DNA of 64,000 nucleotides, from the NCBI GenBank assembly GCA_024281825.1, contig JAMWZY010000013.1, forward strand, positions 1 through 64,000, written 5' to 3'. The translations under genes and the position numbers were made by a program. The notes under the pieces are model-generated. The model was not told where the DNA came from and made no database searches. It was given only the letters and a program-made list of their open reading frames with translations. Below, in pieces: positions 18,125 through 27,233 of this stretch. Numbering within the stretch: position 1 is the stretch's first letter; each line of letters begins with the position of its first letter. The stretch is from Nitrosomonas sp. (lineage in GTDB: Bacteria > Pseudomonadota > Gammaproteobacteria > Burkholderiales > Nitrosomonadaceae).

Positions 18125-21100
18125 AATTTAGTAGGGCATTTAAAATCTTGAAGTTCCTGTAGGCGAAAAGGATTTTGCACGCTACTTGTTGTGACCTCAA
18201 ATTGGGCTTTTTTGTTATTAATGTTGAAGGTTGCAATGAATTTCTCAGATTGTGGAGTCGGGTTGATCTGCACATTTTCAAACATGCGAAACAGGGCCCA
18301 TGGACCTTCAAAAACTTGACCAGAGGTACCTCCCTGCTGAGCTGGAGAGATTTGCAAACGAACCTGAGTGCTACCTTTTGGACCCGGCCATTGAATCGAT
18401 ATTGGGACTTGTGGACCGTGACTATACTTTACCAATTGACCATCTACATCCAGAATGAATTGGGTAATAGATGGGTCCATATCGATGGGTTTAAATGTGA
18501 AATTGATATTAATGGCGCGGGCTCCGCCGCGAAAGAAAATATCACGAATAGTTTGTGCGCGTTTAAAATCCTGAAGGTCTCTTGGCGTGTCGCCTGTTTG
18601 GCGAAAATGCCATGCTTGTTTGGTGCTGTCTACAAATTGTGCGAGTTCTTTTTGAAAATATTCATCAAACCGTCCCCCAAAACTAAAGAGTTGTGCAAAA
18701 TCATCCTGCGTCACATCCTGTGTGCTTCTTTTTACAAAAGGATAGCGCCCGGCAGTTGCTTGCTGGCAGAAATCAGTCACTGCAATTTTAAGTGACTGAT
18801 TTAAATTGCCACGTGTCATGCCTTCAGTCTGATTCTGACTGCTGGATGAGAGCGAAGCAAACATGCTGCGCAAAGGTTCGCTTAGCTGACGAGCTTCAGC
18901 TCTCATTTCAGTTTGTACTTTGCTGATCGGTAGTGTGGTGTTGGTATTGAGTGCTTCTTCAGTTGTCGTAAGGAAAAAATAAAGCTCGTTAATTTTTGAA
19001 ATTAATCTTTCGATCGGAGCAGGTTGCCCGGGGCTAGACGATTGTACTAAGCGCCGTAAATCTTTAAATTTTTCATCAACAATCTGTTCTGGACGAGAAA
19101 CAAGCGTGGCTGTTGACACTTTTTCTTTTGGTTGTCCAAGATACTGTTCCAATTTTTTCTTTGCGGTTTTTACTTGATCGGTAGCTTTGTCAACGATATT
19201 TTTTTCGGTAGTATCGGTATTGACTAAGGTAATTTCCTTGGTAACCGCTTGTAATAAAGATAATAGCGGGGAATCAGCAGCAGAAAGAAGTCGAGTCAAC
19301 TCAATGCTTTTGGATAGAGAGCTGGCTTTAACAAGCTGAATGTCATTGATGAAATTTTCCCAGTTCTTGGCATAGTCATGCAGGTATAAACGGCGAACTT
19401 CTTCGAGGACAGGAATTTCTGCATGAATATCTAATATGGAATTACCTTGCTTCTCAGGAAGATCGAGTACCCATGGTTCTTCTTCAGCGAGTTGTTGCGT
19501 AGTTTCCTTGGCTGCGCGTGGAAAGAAATTATAGTAACCGTCATAAGTATATAAACCTGATATTCCTTTGGTTAGGGGTGTGCCGCTTTTGCGTTCGAAT
19601 ACCAGAGCAGCTGAAGATCCTACGTTTCTAGCAATAGTAAACTCAGGAATATCAATATTCATTCCTTGAAGTTTTAGGCGATTATAAATCCTTTGTGCTA
19701 AGGATGTTTTTGCGATTAATGCGCGTACTCGATTAACGAGTTGCGAATTGATTGAGATCGGGGACGATAGATTGTCGCGATTCAATAAAGTATCCAGATG
19801 GGATTCTAGAATTTTGCGCTGATCAAAGCTAATCTCGCGGGGTAAATTATTTTCCCAGTCCAACATGATAAAAGCTTTCAATGCCACTGGATCGAAGTGA
19901 TCAGCTTGATGCAGCATCAGATAGGCTTTTAAACCCTCATACAATAGTTCCGTGTTGCTAGAATTAGCATTGCTAAGCAAATATTCCAAACGTAGTATTA
20001 ATTGCGGAAGAAATGTATCCTGTAATAATCGCTGAAAAGCGTTGTTTGCTGCAGAAGCCAGCTTCTCTCCTTGATACAGACCCATGCTCATAGAAAGTGG
20101 TGAAGATTCGGTGTTAGTACCTGGAGCAATTGCAAGTCCTTTTACAGATTCTAATGTAGAAATAAGGTCAGGCATGCTGATGTTTTGAACTACGGGGAGT
20201 TGCTCGACCTGTTTGGAAACTACAGGTACCTTTGCTGCTACTTCTGCAACAAACGCTTGATTTTGGGAAAAACTGATATACCATACTGCTATTAAACTGA
20301 ACGTTAAAAATAAGGCAGTGATGGAAACACTCCATTGTAATAGTGCTCGCTGCCTTTCCCAACGAAGATTCGTGCCAGCAATTTCAGCTTCATCCAATAT
20401 GACATTACTAATAAGACGTGACAGGAAAAAGCTTTTTCCACTCGGCTTGTTAGGAATCAGTTGCCGACTATCAAGTTGCAATGCCTGCGCATAACTACTG
20501 ATGATGCGATCAATGGGGTTACCCTCTTGTATGCCGCTCGTGAAATAAATGCCTCGTAATAGCGGAGGTTGGTTAAAGCGCGATAATGAAAAAATTTGAT
20601 TCAGAAAATCTCTTAGCGTCTCTTTCATCGCGCTGAATTGCTGGGGAAACGCATAGAGTAATGCACGCTTCTGAATATCTCTTTCATCTTGCAAATAATC
20701 AATGAGCCTGCTATTGAGGCGTTGTTCTAACAAGGTAAATTCGGAATCAAAATTGGCAAGCGGCATTACATCTTCCTTCTCTGATAGAGGAAAAGTTACT
20801 CCCCATACCTGAGCTCGGTCTTCTTTGCCATAGTTGCTAAAGAATTCCATAAAGCCACCTAATAGATCTGTTTTGGTGACAAGTACATAAATAGGAAAAC
20901 GAATATTTAATTCAGAATGAAGTTCTTGGATACGTTTGCGTATGGCATTCGCTTGAACTTCTCTTTGCGTGGATGATTGTTGCAGTAAATCAGTAATGCT
21001 AACTGTAACAATAATGCCATTGATGGGGCGGCGCGGGCGGTATTTCCTGAGGAGCTTCAGGAATCCATTCCACGCAGCACTATCTTTTTCCTGATCACTT

Positions 21101-21702
21101 TCTTGAGTCGTGTATCGACCTGCGGTATCGAGCAATATGGCTTCATTAGTAAACCACCAATCACAGTTGCGTGTGCCGCCAATTCCCCGAATCACTTCCT
21201 GGCCAAAATGCTCAGCCAATGGAAACCGTAATCCAGAATTGACGAGCGCCGTAGTTTTTCCTGAACCAGGTGCTCCAATGAAAATATACCAAGGCAGTTC
21301 ATATACGTATTGTCGATTGAATCTAGAAAAGAAACCGTGGTTTTTACCCAGATTCGCATTTTTCAGCACAGCAACCGCTTCTTCAAAGCGCTTTTGCAAT
21401 ATTGCAACTTCTTCACTACCCGCAGGACTTCCACTGTTTTGTGGGACTGAACCTTGCTGAAGCAAACCTTCCATGAAACGAACATTCTGCTTTCTGGATT
21501 TAATGAATTTCCAAGTGAGTTTGCCAATATAGAAAATTAAAATAAGTCCGATCAAGATAGTTCTGTGTGTTTCTGACGCCAATGGATAATATTCAGCGAA
21601 GGCGATGAGTGGACCTGCGAACCAAATGAGAGCGCTGATGGCTGTTAAACCAAAGATTGTCATAGTCCAGGGGTTAAAGAATAATTTTAGAATCTTTTTC
21701 AT
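18121..21702 (-). CDS. tssM: T6SS inner-membrane component TssM (IcmF/VasK)
   Basis: This 1193-residue protein is the large membrane-complex subunit. Two transmembrane helices lie at about residues 13-33 and 45-62, and a cytoplasmic NTPase-like domain follows with Walker A GAPGSGKTT (142-150). A third helix is at about 450-475 (just after WERQRALLQWSVSITALF), and a long periplasmic domain ends in the TssJ-binding C-terminal region. The intact Walker A suggests nucleotide binding, which some TssM proteins lack. It is transcribed after tssL with a 60-base gap and overlaps tagF by four bases. Length is normal for IcmF-family T6SS proteins. Confidence 0.95.
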   Translation of the reverse strand: MKKILKLFFNPWTMTIFGLTAISALIWFAGPLIAFAEYYPLASETHRTILIGLILIFYIGKLTWKFIKSRKQNVRFMEGLLQQGSVPQNSGSPAGSEEVAILQKRFEEAVAVLKNANLGKNHGFFSRFNRQYVYELPWYIFIGAPGSGKTTALVNSGLRFPLAEHFGQEVIRGIGGTRNCDWWFTNEAILLDTAGRYTTQESDQEKDSAAWNGFLKLLRKYRPRRPINGIIVTVSITDLLQQSSTQREVQANAIRKRIQELHSELNIRFPIYVLVTKTDLLGGFMEFFSNYGKEDRAQVWGVTFPLSEKEDVMPLANFDSEFTLLEQRLNSRLIDYLQDERDIQKRALLYAFPQQFSAMKETLRDFLNQIFSLSRFNQPPLLRGIYFTSGIQEGNPIDRIISSYAQALQLDSRQLIPNKPSGKSFFLSRLISNVILDEAEIAGTNLRWERQRALLQWSVSITALFLTFSLIAVWYISFSQNQAFVAEVAAKVPVVSKQVEQLPVVQNISMPDLISTLESVKGLAIAPGTNTESSPLSMSMGLYQGEKLASAANNAFQRLLQDTFLPQLILRLEYLLSNANSSNTELLYEGLKAYLMLHQADHFDPVALKAFIMLDWENNLPREISFDQRKILESHLDTLLNRDNLSSPISINSQLVNRVRALIAKTSLAQRIYNRLKLQGMNIDIPEFTIARNVGSSAALVFERKSGTPLTKGISGLYTYDGYYNFFPRAAKETTQQLAEEEPWVLDLPEKQGNSILDIHAEIPVLEEVRRLYLHDYAKNWENFINDIQLVKASSLSKSIELTRLLSAADSPLLSLLQAVTKEITLVNTDTTEKNIVDKATDQVKTAKKKLEQYLGQPKEKVSTATLVSRPEQIVDEKFKDLRRLVQSSSPGQPAPIERLISKINELYFFLTTTEEALNTNTTLPISKVQTEMRAEARQLSEPLRSMFASLSSSSQNQTEGMTRGNLNQSLKIAVTDFCQQATAGRYPFVKRSTQDVTQDDFAQLFSFGGRFDEYFQKELAQFVDSTKQAWHFRQTGDTPRDLQDFKRAQTIRDIFFRGGARAININFTFKPIDMDPSITQFILDVDGQLVKYSHGPQVPISIQWPGPKGSTQVRLQISPAQQGGTSGQVFEGPWALFRMFENVQINPTPQSEKFIATFNINNKKAQFEVTTSSVQNPFRLQELQDFKCPTKL

Positions 21703-21762
21703 TTAATTAACCTTCTGATCTTCAATTGATTCATGCTTACGACAAAAAATATTTCGAGAGAC

Positions 21763-23061
21763 CTAATCAACAATTATTTCGATGCGCCTATTTTTTGCAC
21801 GCCCCTCTGGCGTATCATTTGAAGCAATAGGCTCAGCATCTGCTCGTCCTTCCGAATGTATCCGATTGCTGGAAATTCCCATTTTGACAAGTAGCTGCAT
21901 AGCGGACAGTGCTCGTTCCTGTGATAAGTGCCAATTCGAAGGAAATTGAACGGACCTGATGGGGCGATTATCAGTATGGCCCAAGATCTGAATATGACCT
22001 GGTCTTTGATTTAACGCATCCGCAATCCGCTTTAATACCGGAACAAACTTCTGAGAAACTACTGTACTGCCTGGAGAGAATAATCCATCACCTATCAAAG
22101 TAATAACGTGTTGATTATTCTGGAGCCGAACAGTTAATAGCTTTGCGCTGATTTCCGGAGCAAGAAATTCAGCTAAATAGGGATTAACCGATGGTGGTGA
22201 TACCGGTATTTGGTGTTTAATCGCATTACCCGTACGGATCGATTGGATCTGCGCAAATACAGGATCTGAAGCATCGCTCAGCAGGAAACTAAAAGTTAAA
22301 TATGTGATTAATAAAGCTAATCCACATAGAGAAGTTAAAATCCACAGTGGCATGAATAAAAAGAATTTATTACGCTTGTAGGCGGCTGCTTGCCAATGTG
22401 GTGATAAATCGCGTTCGAATTTGTTATGTTCTTTTCCGATAATTTGTGCGAGACGTTCGCGTAGTGTTTCCAACTGGGCTTTTCCATTATTCATCACGCG
22501 ATAGCGCCCTTCGAATCCCAACGTAAGGCAAATGTACATAAATTCCAGTATGTCAAGATTCGTTTTTGGATTTTCTGCTAACTTCGCTAATAACTGAAAA
22601 AATTTCTCGCCACCTACGGCCTCATTATGAAAATAAATGAGTAGGCTGTATTTTCCCCATTCTTCGCTTCCCCACGGCGTTGAAGAAATACTTTCGTCAA
22701 TGAAGGTGCATAGCGCATACCGAGAAGCGATGATTTTTTCTGATGAAATCTCGGCTACTCTTGCTTGATTCTCAAAAGTTTTAATGCTTAGGACAAGATG
22801 ATCCCGCAAATTAGCCAGATCAGAACGTTGTAAAGTTGTTCTCAGTACCGTTGCGGTATGAAGTATAGGATTGGCTGAAGCAATTAAGGGATTCAGGCCA
22901 GTTTTCGCAGATGTCGACTCTGCAAAATTTATTGATGTGTTGCCGGGGATTTGTATTTGTGAATAAGAAGGTCGCTGGGTAGGGGGGGGGCGTCCACCCG
23001 GCGACGGCATGATGATTGTCCTATCTAAATCAGGTGATGCAAATGGATCGTTCTGGTTCAT
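21763..23061 (-). CDS. tssL: T6SS protein TssL (DotU/IcmH) with OmpA extension
   Basis: The 432-residue protein has a Pro-rich N-terminal tail (about 1-45), the DotU/IcmH cytoplasmic domain (about 60-230), one transmembrane helix (about 235-257) and a periplasmic OmpA-like peptidoglycan-binding domain (about 310-432). The OmpA part carries LGHTDNRPI and ends NRRIEIIVD. It forms the trans-envelope complex with TssM and TssJ. A run of nine C on the coding strand (plus-strand G 22982-22990) encodes Arg-Pro-Pro-Pro at residues 24-27. A one-base slip there would stop the protein early, so the gene may switch on and off. Confidence 0.95.
   Translation of the reverse strand: MNQNDPFASPDLDRTIIMPSPGGRPPPTQRPSYSQIQIPGNTSINFAESTSAKTGLNPLIASANPILHTATVLRTTLQRSDLANLRDHLVLSIKTFENQARVAEISSEKIIASRYALCTFIDESISSTPWGSEEWGKYSLLIYFHNEAVGGEKFFQLLAKLAENPKTNLDILEFMYICLTLGFEGRYRVMNNGKAQLETLRERLAQIIGKEHNKFERDLSPHWQAAAYKRNKFFLFMPLWILTSLCGLALLITYLTFSFLLSDASDPVFAQIQSIRTGNAIKHQIPVSPPSVNPYLAEFLAPEISAKLLTVRLQNNQHVITLIGDGLFSPGSTVVSQKFVPVLKRIADALNQRPGHIQILGHTDNRPIRSVQFPSNWHLSQERALSAMQLLVKMGISSNRIHSEGRADAEPIASNDTPEGRAKNRRIEIIVD
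22982..22990. repeat. Homopolymer G9 (C9 on the coding strand) in the 5' part of tssL
   Basis: Nine consecutive G on the plus strand lie inside codons 24-27 of tssL. Tracts of this length are prone to slippage, and a change of one base would frameshift an essential T6SS gene close to its start. Confidence 0.9.
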
Positions 23062-23121
23062 GATTCGATATTATTGAGATTGATACATCGAGAAATTAAC
23101 CCTAATTAATATGCTATTACT

Positions 23122-24462
23122 TCACTCTTTGATTGCCCAAAGCTCAAGTACAAGTCCCGGAAACTGCCCTCCAATATGCATCACTAAACCAGCTGAATGC
23201 TCCAGTTGTCTCCACAAGTCGTTTTTGCGTTCCAGCTCAAAATAGTTGAATCCGGCATGAAATGGTAACTGTCTAGGGGCTACCGGCAAAGGCGACAAAG
23301 GTATGCCCGGTAATGCAAGGTTAACCAAATCACGTATTTTTTCTGAAGGCCCGACTTTTACCTGAACGGGTAAATTCACGCGTATTGTCTCAGCAGGCAG
23401 TTGTGCATTAACTGCGAGAATGAAATTGGCTGACTTAAATAACCCTTTGTCATGAACCAACGCGACACGAATGTTATGTTGGCGCTCTTCAAGCTGGATT
23501 GGAATTGCACTCGAGATAATTTTTTGAGCAAGCAAACGGCGAATTTCTGCCATGAGATGGCCGAAGCATAGTGCCAAATCATCATGCTGATATTCCATAT
23601 AGATAGATGGTCGGCGCGAATTTTTCTCATCGAAAGCTGACATATCACCAGCAAAACTGAGACAAAGGCAATACAGTCTCTCGGGGTGCAATAAAGAAAC
23701 GTTCATCAGGTGCAGAAAATGTGTTTCGTATCGATTAATTGTTTGTAACATCAAAAAATCTGCGATTTCTGCAATCCCGCGGTGGCCGGGTTGTGTGATT
23801 AAAGAAGCTAGTTCTTCTCCCCGCTGATGAAGCATGCCGCACATTTCTTGTAAGTAACCGTTAAGTATGACATCAGAACCTACATGCAACATGGGTGGAG
23901 TAAATTCTTTATGCAGCATGATCTGATTGTCCGATCGTCTTTCAGTAACTTGTACAACACCTAAAATAGTGTAGGCATCAGTGGCATCACGTCTTGGCAT
24001 TAATCTCAGGCGAAGCTGGCCGATTTGTAAAGAGGCAGTGCTTGGGTTCTGGGTGTTGCTGTCAGAAATTTCAACTTCTTCTACGGCGTATCGTGCTGTT
24101 TGGGAATTCTGATCGTCATCGGCTTGAACTTCGATGGCGCCGGTGCGTTGCAGAGGAAGTGCAAGTACGATGACCTCATTTCGCAGATTGGTATCAATTT
24201 CCAGCGGCAGGGGCGCTCTATCATGTTCTGGAAAATTAAAGGGCGTGCCGTCAGGAAAGATTCCGCGCGCGGAAGTTATCTGCAGCTTACCAAGCATTAA
24301 TGCTCCCGAATTAACTTCGAGATTTCTGAATCCCCAATAATGGCCGAGCAACGGTGAAATACGGCTTTCAAGCAATTGTTCATGATAACGATTTTGCTGT
24401 TGAAAATGTTGTGGCTGAAGAAACATGCCTTCTGACCAAATGACTTTATTATCCCAGGCCAT
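23122..24462 (-). CDS. tssK: T6SS baseplate protein TssK (VasE)
   Basis: The 446-residue protein matches TssK along its length. It starts with VIWSEGMFLQPQHFQQQ, the highly conserved N-terminal segment of the family, and ends with the receptor-type domain (GLVMHIGGQFPGL). TssK trimers join the baseplate (TssE, TssF, TssG) to the membrane complex (TssJ, TssL, TssM). It lies between tssJ and tssL on the minus strand with about 60-base gaps, consistent with one operon. Nothing is missing or truncated. Confidence 0.95.
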   Translation of the reverse strand: MAWDNKVIWSEGMFLQPQHFQQQNRYHEQLLESRISPLLGHYWGFRNLEVNSGALMLGKLQITSARGIFPDGTPFNFPEHDRAPLPLEIDTNLRNEVIVLALPLQRTGAIEVQADDDQNSQTARYAVEEVEISDSNTQNPSTASLQIGQLRLRLMPRRDATDAYTILGVVQVTERRSDNQIMLHKEFTPPMLHVGSDVILNGYLQEMCGMLHQRGEELASLITQPGHRGIAEIADFLMLQTINRYETHFLHLMNVSLLHPERLYCLCLSFAGDMSAFDEKNSRRPSIYMEYQHDDLALCFGHLMAEIRRLLAQKIISSAIPIQLEERQHNIRVALVHDKGLFKSANFILAVNAQLPAETIRVNLPVQVKVGPSEKIRDLVNLALPGIPLSPLPVAPRQLPFHAGFNYFELERKNDLWRQLEHSAGLVMHIGGQFPGLVLELWAIKE

Positions 24463-24526
24463 AAAAATTCTCTGAAGATATAATTGAAATAATTTAGCTG
24501 ATGAATTTAAAAAATTTAATAAACTT

Positions 24527-25087
24527 TTATTCTATAACTTCATACAAAGTTCCTGGTGGTGGTTTAGGTGATCGAAATTGACACATGAATCCACACGGGG
24601 GTTTTGCCCCAATTTCAATTTTGTTTCCGTCTAAGAAAATATAGACTTCTGGAGCTATTTCGTTGGAAGGAATGGCTGCGGAAGCTCGCCATTGCGACTC
24701 TTCAAGGTTTTTATAGGCAGCCACCACGCCTACATAGCGGGTATTAAGATTTAAAGTTCGAGTAAACTTCTGTTTCTGACCCGGTGTTACTCTCAATTCT
24801 TCGCTGGCAATTAATTCGTTCTCGAGGGTGGTTTTATAATCATTAAAAACTGAGAAGAAATCGGTGGAATTGAATGCGGCTAACGAAGAGAGTTCGTAGA
24901 ATCTGATCACTACGGGCCTGGCTTCTGGAACTTTTGCTTCAGCTATCGATGACAGCGGGTTGATATTTGACTGAACGTTAAGAGAAACGCTGGCTATGGG
25001 AGGCTTGGGCGGACTGGAACAACTTGCAAGAATCAAACCAAAAATGGCGAGGATAATCCAGACAAATAACAGTTGGGTTCGTTTCAT
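24527..25087 (-). CDS. tssJ: T6SS outer-membrane lipoprotein TssJ (VasD/SciN)
   Basis: The 186-residue protein starts with a signal peptide ending in a lipobox (LILASC), so Cys22 or its neighbour should be lipidated and the protein held at the outer membrane. The body matches the TssJ beta-sandwich family, including ARPVVIRFYELSSLAAFNS. It captures the periplasmic end of TssM. It is the first gene of the minus-strand operon tssJ-tssK-tssL-tssM-tagF-ppkA and faces the divergent tssA gene across a control region of about 360 bases. Confidence 0.93.
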   Translation of the reverse strand: MKRTQLLFVWIILAIFGLILASCSSPPKPPIASVSLNVQSNINPLSSIAEAKVPEARPVVIRFYELSSLAAFNSTDFFSVFNDYKTTLENELIASEELRVTPGQKQKFTRTLNLNTRYVGVVAAYKNLEESQWRASAAIPSNEIAPEVYIFLDGNKIEIGAKPPCGFMCQFRSPKPPPGTLYEVIE

Positions 25088-25446
25088 GTTCTAAACTTCC
25101 TCTCTATTTAGAAATATCCACTTTAATGTTAAGTATATAGGGTATTGCAAACTATGGTTGTGAGAATTCTCACTGTACGTTTCACATCTATAATGTACTT
25201 TTTCATATAAAAATTACGAAACGAGGATAACGTCGTGATGTGGTCAAGCAAAATCAGGCAACCAGTTAAGCAGCACTACTCTGATCAATGTATTAAACCC
25301 AGACCAATATTCATCTTTGATAGCTTAGTATTTCATTTTGTCAACAAATATGGGCGTATCTCTAGAAAGGGTATAAACTCTGTAGGGTCTTTTGCTACAA
25401 AACTCAATTCCAGAAAGATTTTATAATAATTTTTATAAATCGCCAG
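25088..25446. promoter_or_regulatory. Divergent control region of the T6SS island
   Basis: This 359-base spacer separates the two T6SS operons and must hold both promoters. On the plus strand a -10 TATAAT (25189-25194) has a partial -35 TTCTCA (25167-25172) 16 bases upstream, overlapped by a CRP-like palindrome. No sigma-54 (-24/-12) promoter was found. A 63-codon open frame inside it (25235-25426) is probably spurious. Confidence 0.55.
25159..25174. promoter_or_regulatory. CRP/FNR-family-like operator upstream of tssA
   Basis: TGTGA-GAATTC-TCACT fits the TGTGA-N6-TCACA pattern bound by CRP-type regulators with one mismatch. It contains a perfect 14-base palindrome (25160-25173) and overlaps the proposed -35 element of the plus-strand promoter, which would favour repression of that promoter. 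Binding by any particular regulator is inference. Confidence 0.5.
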
Positions 25447-26457
25447 ATGAAGATGGACATCGAAAAATTACTTATACCGATATCAGCTGAATTCCCTTGT
25501 GGTCCAGATCTTGAGTACGATCATGATTTTCTCAGCTTGATTCAAAGTCTGGAAGGCCCGCAGGACAGCATTGTTGGGGAAGCTCCCCAAAAAGATCCTG
25601 ATTGGAATGAAATTGCTTCTCTTGCTGAAACTTTACTGCTACGTACCAAGGATCTGCGATTAGCGATCGGTCTTACTCGTGCTTGGACACATAGAAAAGG
25701 GTTACCGGGATTAGTTTCTGGGCTCCATTTAATCAATGATTTATTGACGTTGTATTGGGAAGATATTCATCCCGGTCTTGATGTAGAAGATGATCATGAT
25801 CCGACGCGGCGATTGAATGTTTTATCAGAAATTGGAAGTTACAGTATTTTAGTGCGTGATGCACAAGGTATTCTCATTTCATTCCCCCCTATCAGGATAT
25901 CGATCCGTGACATATTGATCACCCTGGGAAAAATACCCACTACAAATACCAAATCTGAATTTTCACAAGCGCAAATAGAAGAAATGTTCGATTCGCAGAA
26001 TAATGCACAAGAAATTTTGAAGCTGCGCGATGATCTGGCTGAAATAGTAGGAACGTTACAAGAAATACAAAATTTTCTTAAACAAAAAGTTAATGAAGCG
26101 TTGTTGCCAGATTTTAAAAAACTCAGTGGCACATTAGAGCCGGTTTTAGTGTTGTGTAAGAAATTTTCAATGATTGATCAAGAGGTTGTTTCAGATAATT
26201 ACGTGGTGGAAGTAGGGAGCAAAGTAATGGATAACGTTTCTCCATCAAGTGAGATACGGAACCGCGAAGATGTGGTTCGTATTCTTGAAAGAGTTTGCAA
26301 ATATATCGAACGAACGGAACCAACCAATCCGGTTTCATTAATTATTCATCTGGCGCAATCTCTAATGACAAAGAATTTTCTGGAAATCCTCGAAGCGATA
26401 CCGCCCGAAGATATGAAAGTTTTTAAAAAAATTATTGATTCTGATAAGAATAAGTAA
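25447..26457 (+). CDS. tssA: T6SS protein TssA (ImpA family)
   Basis: The 336-residue protein has the ImpA N-terminal domain (about 1-130; conserved CGPDLEYD and the ERP-like region DIHPGLDVEDDHDPTRR). A variable middle and a C-terminal VasJ/ImpA-like end (about 270-336: REDVVRILERVCKYIERTEP, then PVSLI) follow. TssA caps and guides growth of the sheath and tube and recruits baseplate parts. It is the first gene of the plus-strand operon. The start is either ATG 25447 or ATG 25453, and neither has a strong ribosome binding site. A 207-base spacer with a second CRP-like site separates it from tssB. Confidence 0.92.
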   Translation: MKMDIEKLLIPISAEFPCGPDLEYDHDFLSLIQSLEGPQDSIVGEAPQKDPDWNEIASLAETLLLRTKDLRLAIGLTRAWTHRKGLPGLVSGLHLINDLLTLYWEDIHPGLDVEDDHDPTRRLNVLSEIGSYSILVRDAQGILISFPPIRISIRDILITLGKIPTTNTKSEFSQAQIEEMFDSQNNAQEILKLRDDLAEIVGTLQEIQNFLKQKVNEALLPDFKKLSGTLEPVLVLCKKFSMIDQEVVSDNYVVEVGSKVMDNVSPSSEIRNREDVVRILERVCKYIERTEPTNPVSLIIHLAQSLMTKNFLEILEAIPPEDMKVFKKIIDSDKNK

Positions 26458-26534
26458 CTAATTCATCATATGCTTATAGGAGGGAACCCATACTGCTCAA
26501 GAAATGCTTGGTTAGGCGCTACAATTTTACTGAA

Positions 26535-26550
26535 AGTGATTTTTATCACT
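26535..26550. promoter_or_regulatory. Second CRP-like palindrome, upstream of tssB
   Basis: AGTGA-TTTTTA-TCACT has the same half-sites and N6 spacing as the element before tssA. It lies about 115 bases before the tssB start, in the only long spacer inside the plus-strand operon, so tssB may have its own promoter. The functional role is inferred. Confidence 0.4.
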
Positions 26551-26664
26551 GATTGATGAAGATGTAACTACTAAAATTTTTTTATCGATTCACTGATTTC
26601 TTTTTTTATGCTTCAAGTAATTTTGATCAATTAAGAAACTCAGTTATTTCTAGCGAAGGGGAAA

Positions 26665-27198
26665 ATGATGGCCGAAAGCAGTCAAAAATTTATCGCTCGT
26701 AATCGTGCACCTCGAGTGCAAATTGAATACGATGTTGAGTTATATGGTGCCGAGAAAAAAATCCAATTACCTTTTGTGATGGGCGTCATGGCGGATCTAA
26801 CGGGTAAACCGGCTGAAGAATTGCCTGAAGTGAGTGATAGAGATTTTCTTGAGATCGACGTGGATAATTTCAATGAGCGGATGAAGGCCATGAAACCTCG
26901 CGTTGCATTTCAAGTCCCCAATGTATTGACTGGGGAAGGCAACATCAGTGTAGATATCACTTTCGAAAATATGGATGATTTTTCGCCTGCTAAAGTTGCT
27001 GAAAAGGTTGATGCATTGAATAAGTTGTTACAGACCAGAACAGAACTCTCCAATTTGATTACCTATATGGATGGAAAAGGTGGAGCCGAGAAAAAAATTA
27101 ACGAATTATTAAATGATCCAGCGTTGCTCAAATCATTAGTGGCCACTCCCAAACCTCAAAGTGAAGGCGCAGAGGTTTCTGAGGGTGAATCCAAATAA
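26665..27198 (+). CDS. tssB: T6SS contractile sheath small subunit TssB (VipA)
   Basis: The 177-residue protein matches TssB throughout: KFIARNRAPRVQIEYDVE at the N-terminus, the VMADLTGK segment and the NFNERM motif. With TssC it forms the contractile sheath whose contraction drives the Hcp tube out. ATG 26665 or 26668 is preceded by AAGGGGAA. tssC follows after 35 bases, the universal tssBC order. Length is typical, with a short acidic C-terminal tail. Confidence 0.96.
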   Translation: MMAESSQKFIARNRAPRVQIEYDVELYGAEKKIQLPFVMGVMADLTGKPAEELPEVSDRDFLEIDVDNFNERMKAMKPRVAFQVPNVLTGEGNISVDITFENMDDFSPAKVAEKVDALNKLLQTRTELSNLITYMDGKGGAEKKINELLNDPALLKSLVATPKPQSEGAEVSEGESK

Positions 27199-27233
27199 AA
27201 CGATATAACAAACACTATTGAGGAGAATCAATA

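Noticed and set aside
25235..25426. 63-codon open frame between tssJ and tssA
   Set aside because: It has poor ribosome-binding-site spacing, no recognisable similarity, and covers the region where the divergent T6SS promoters and their leader are expected.
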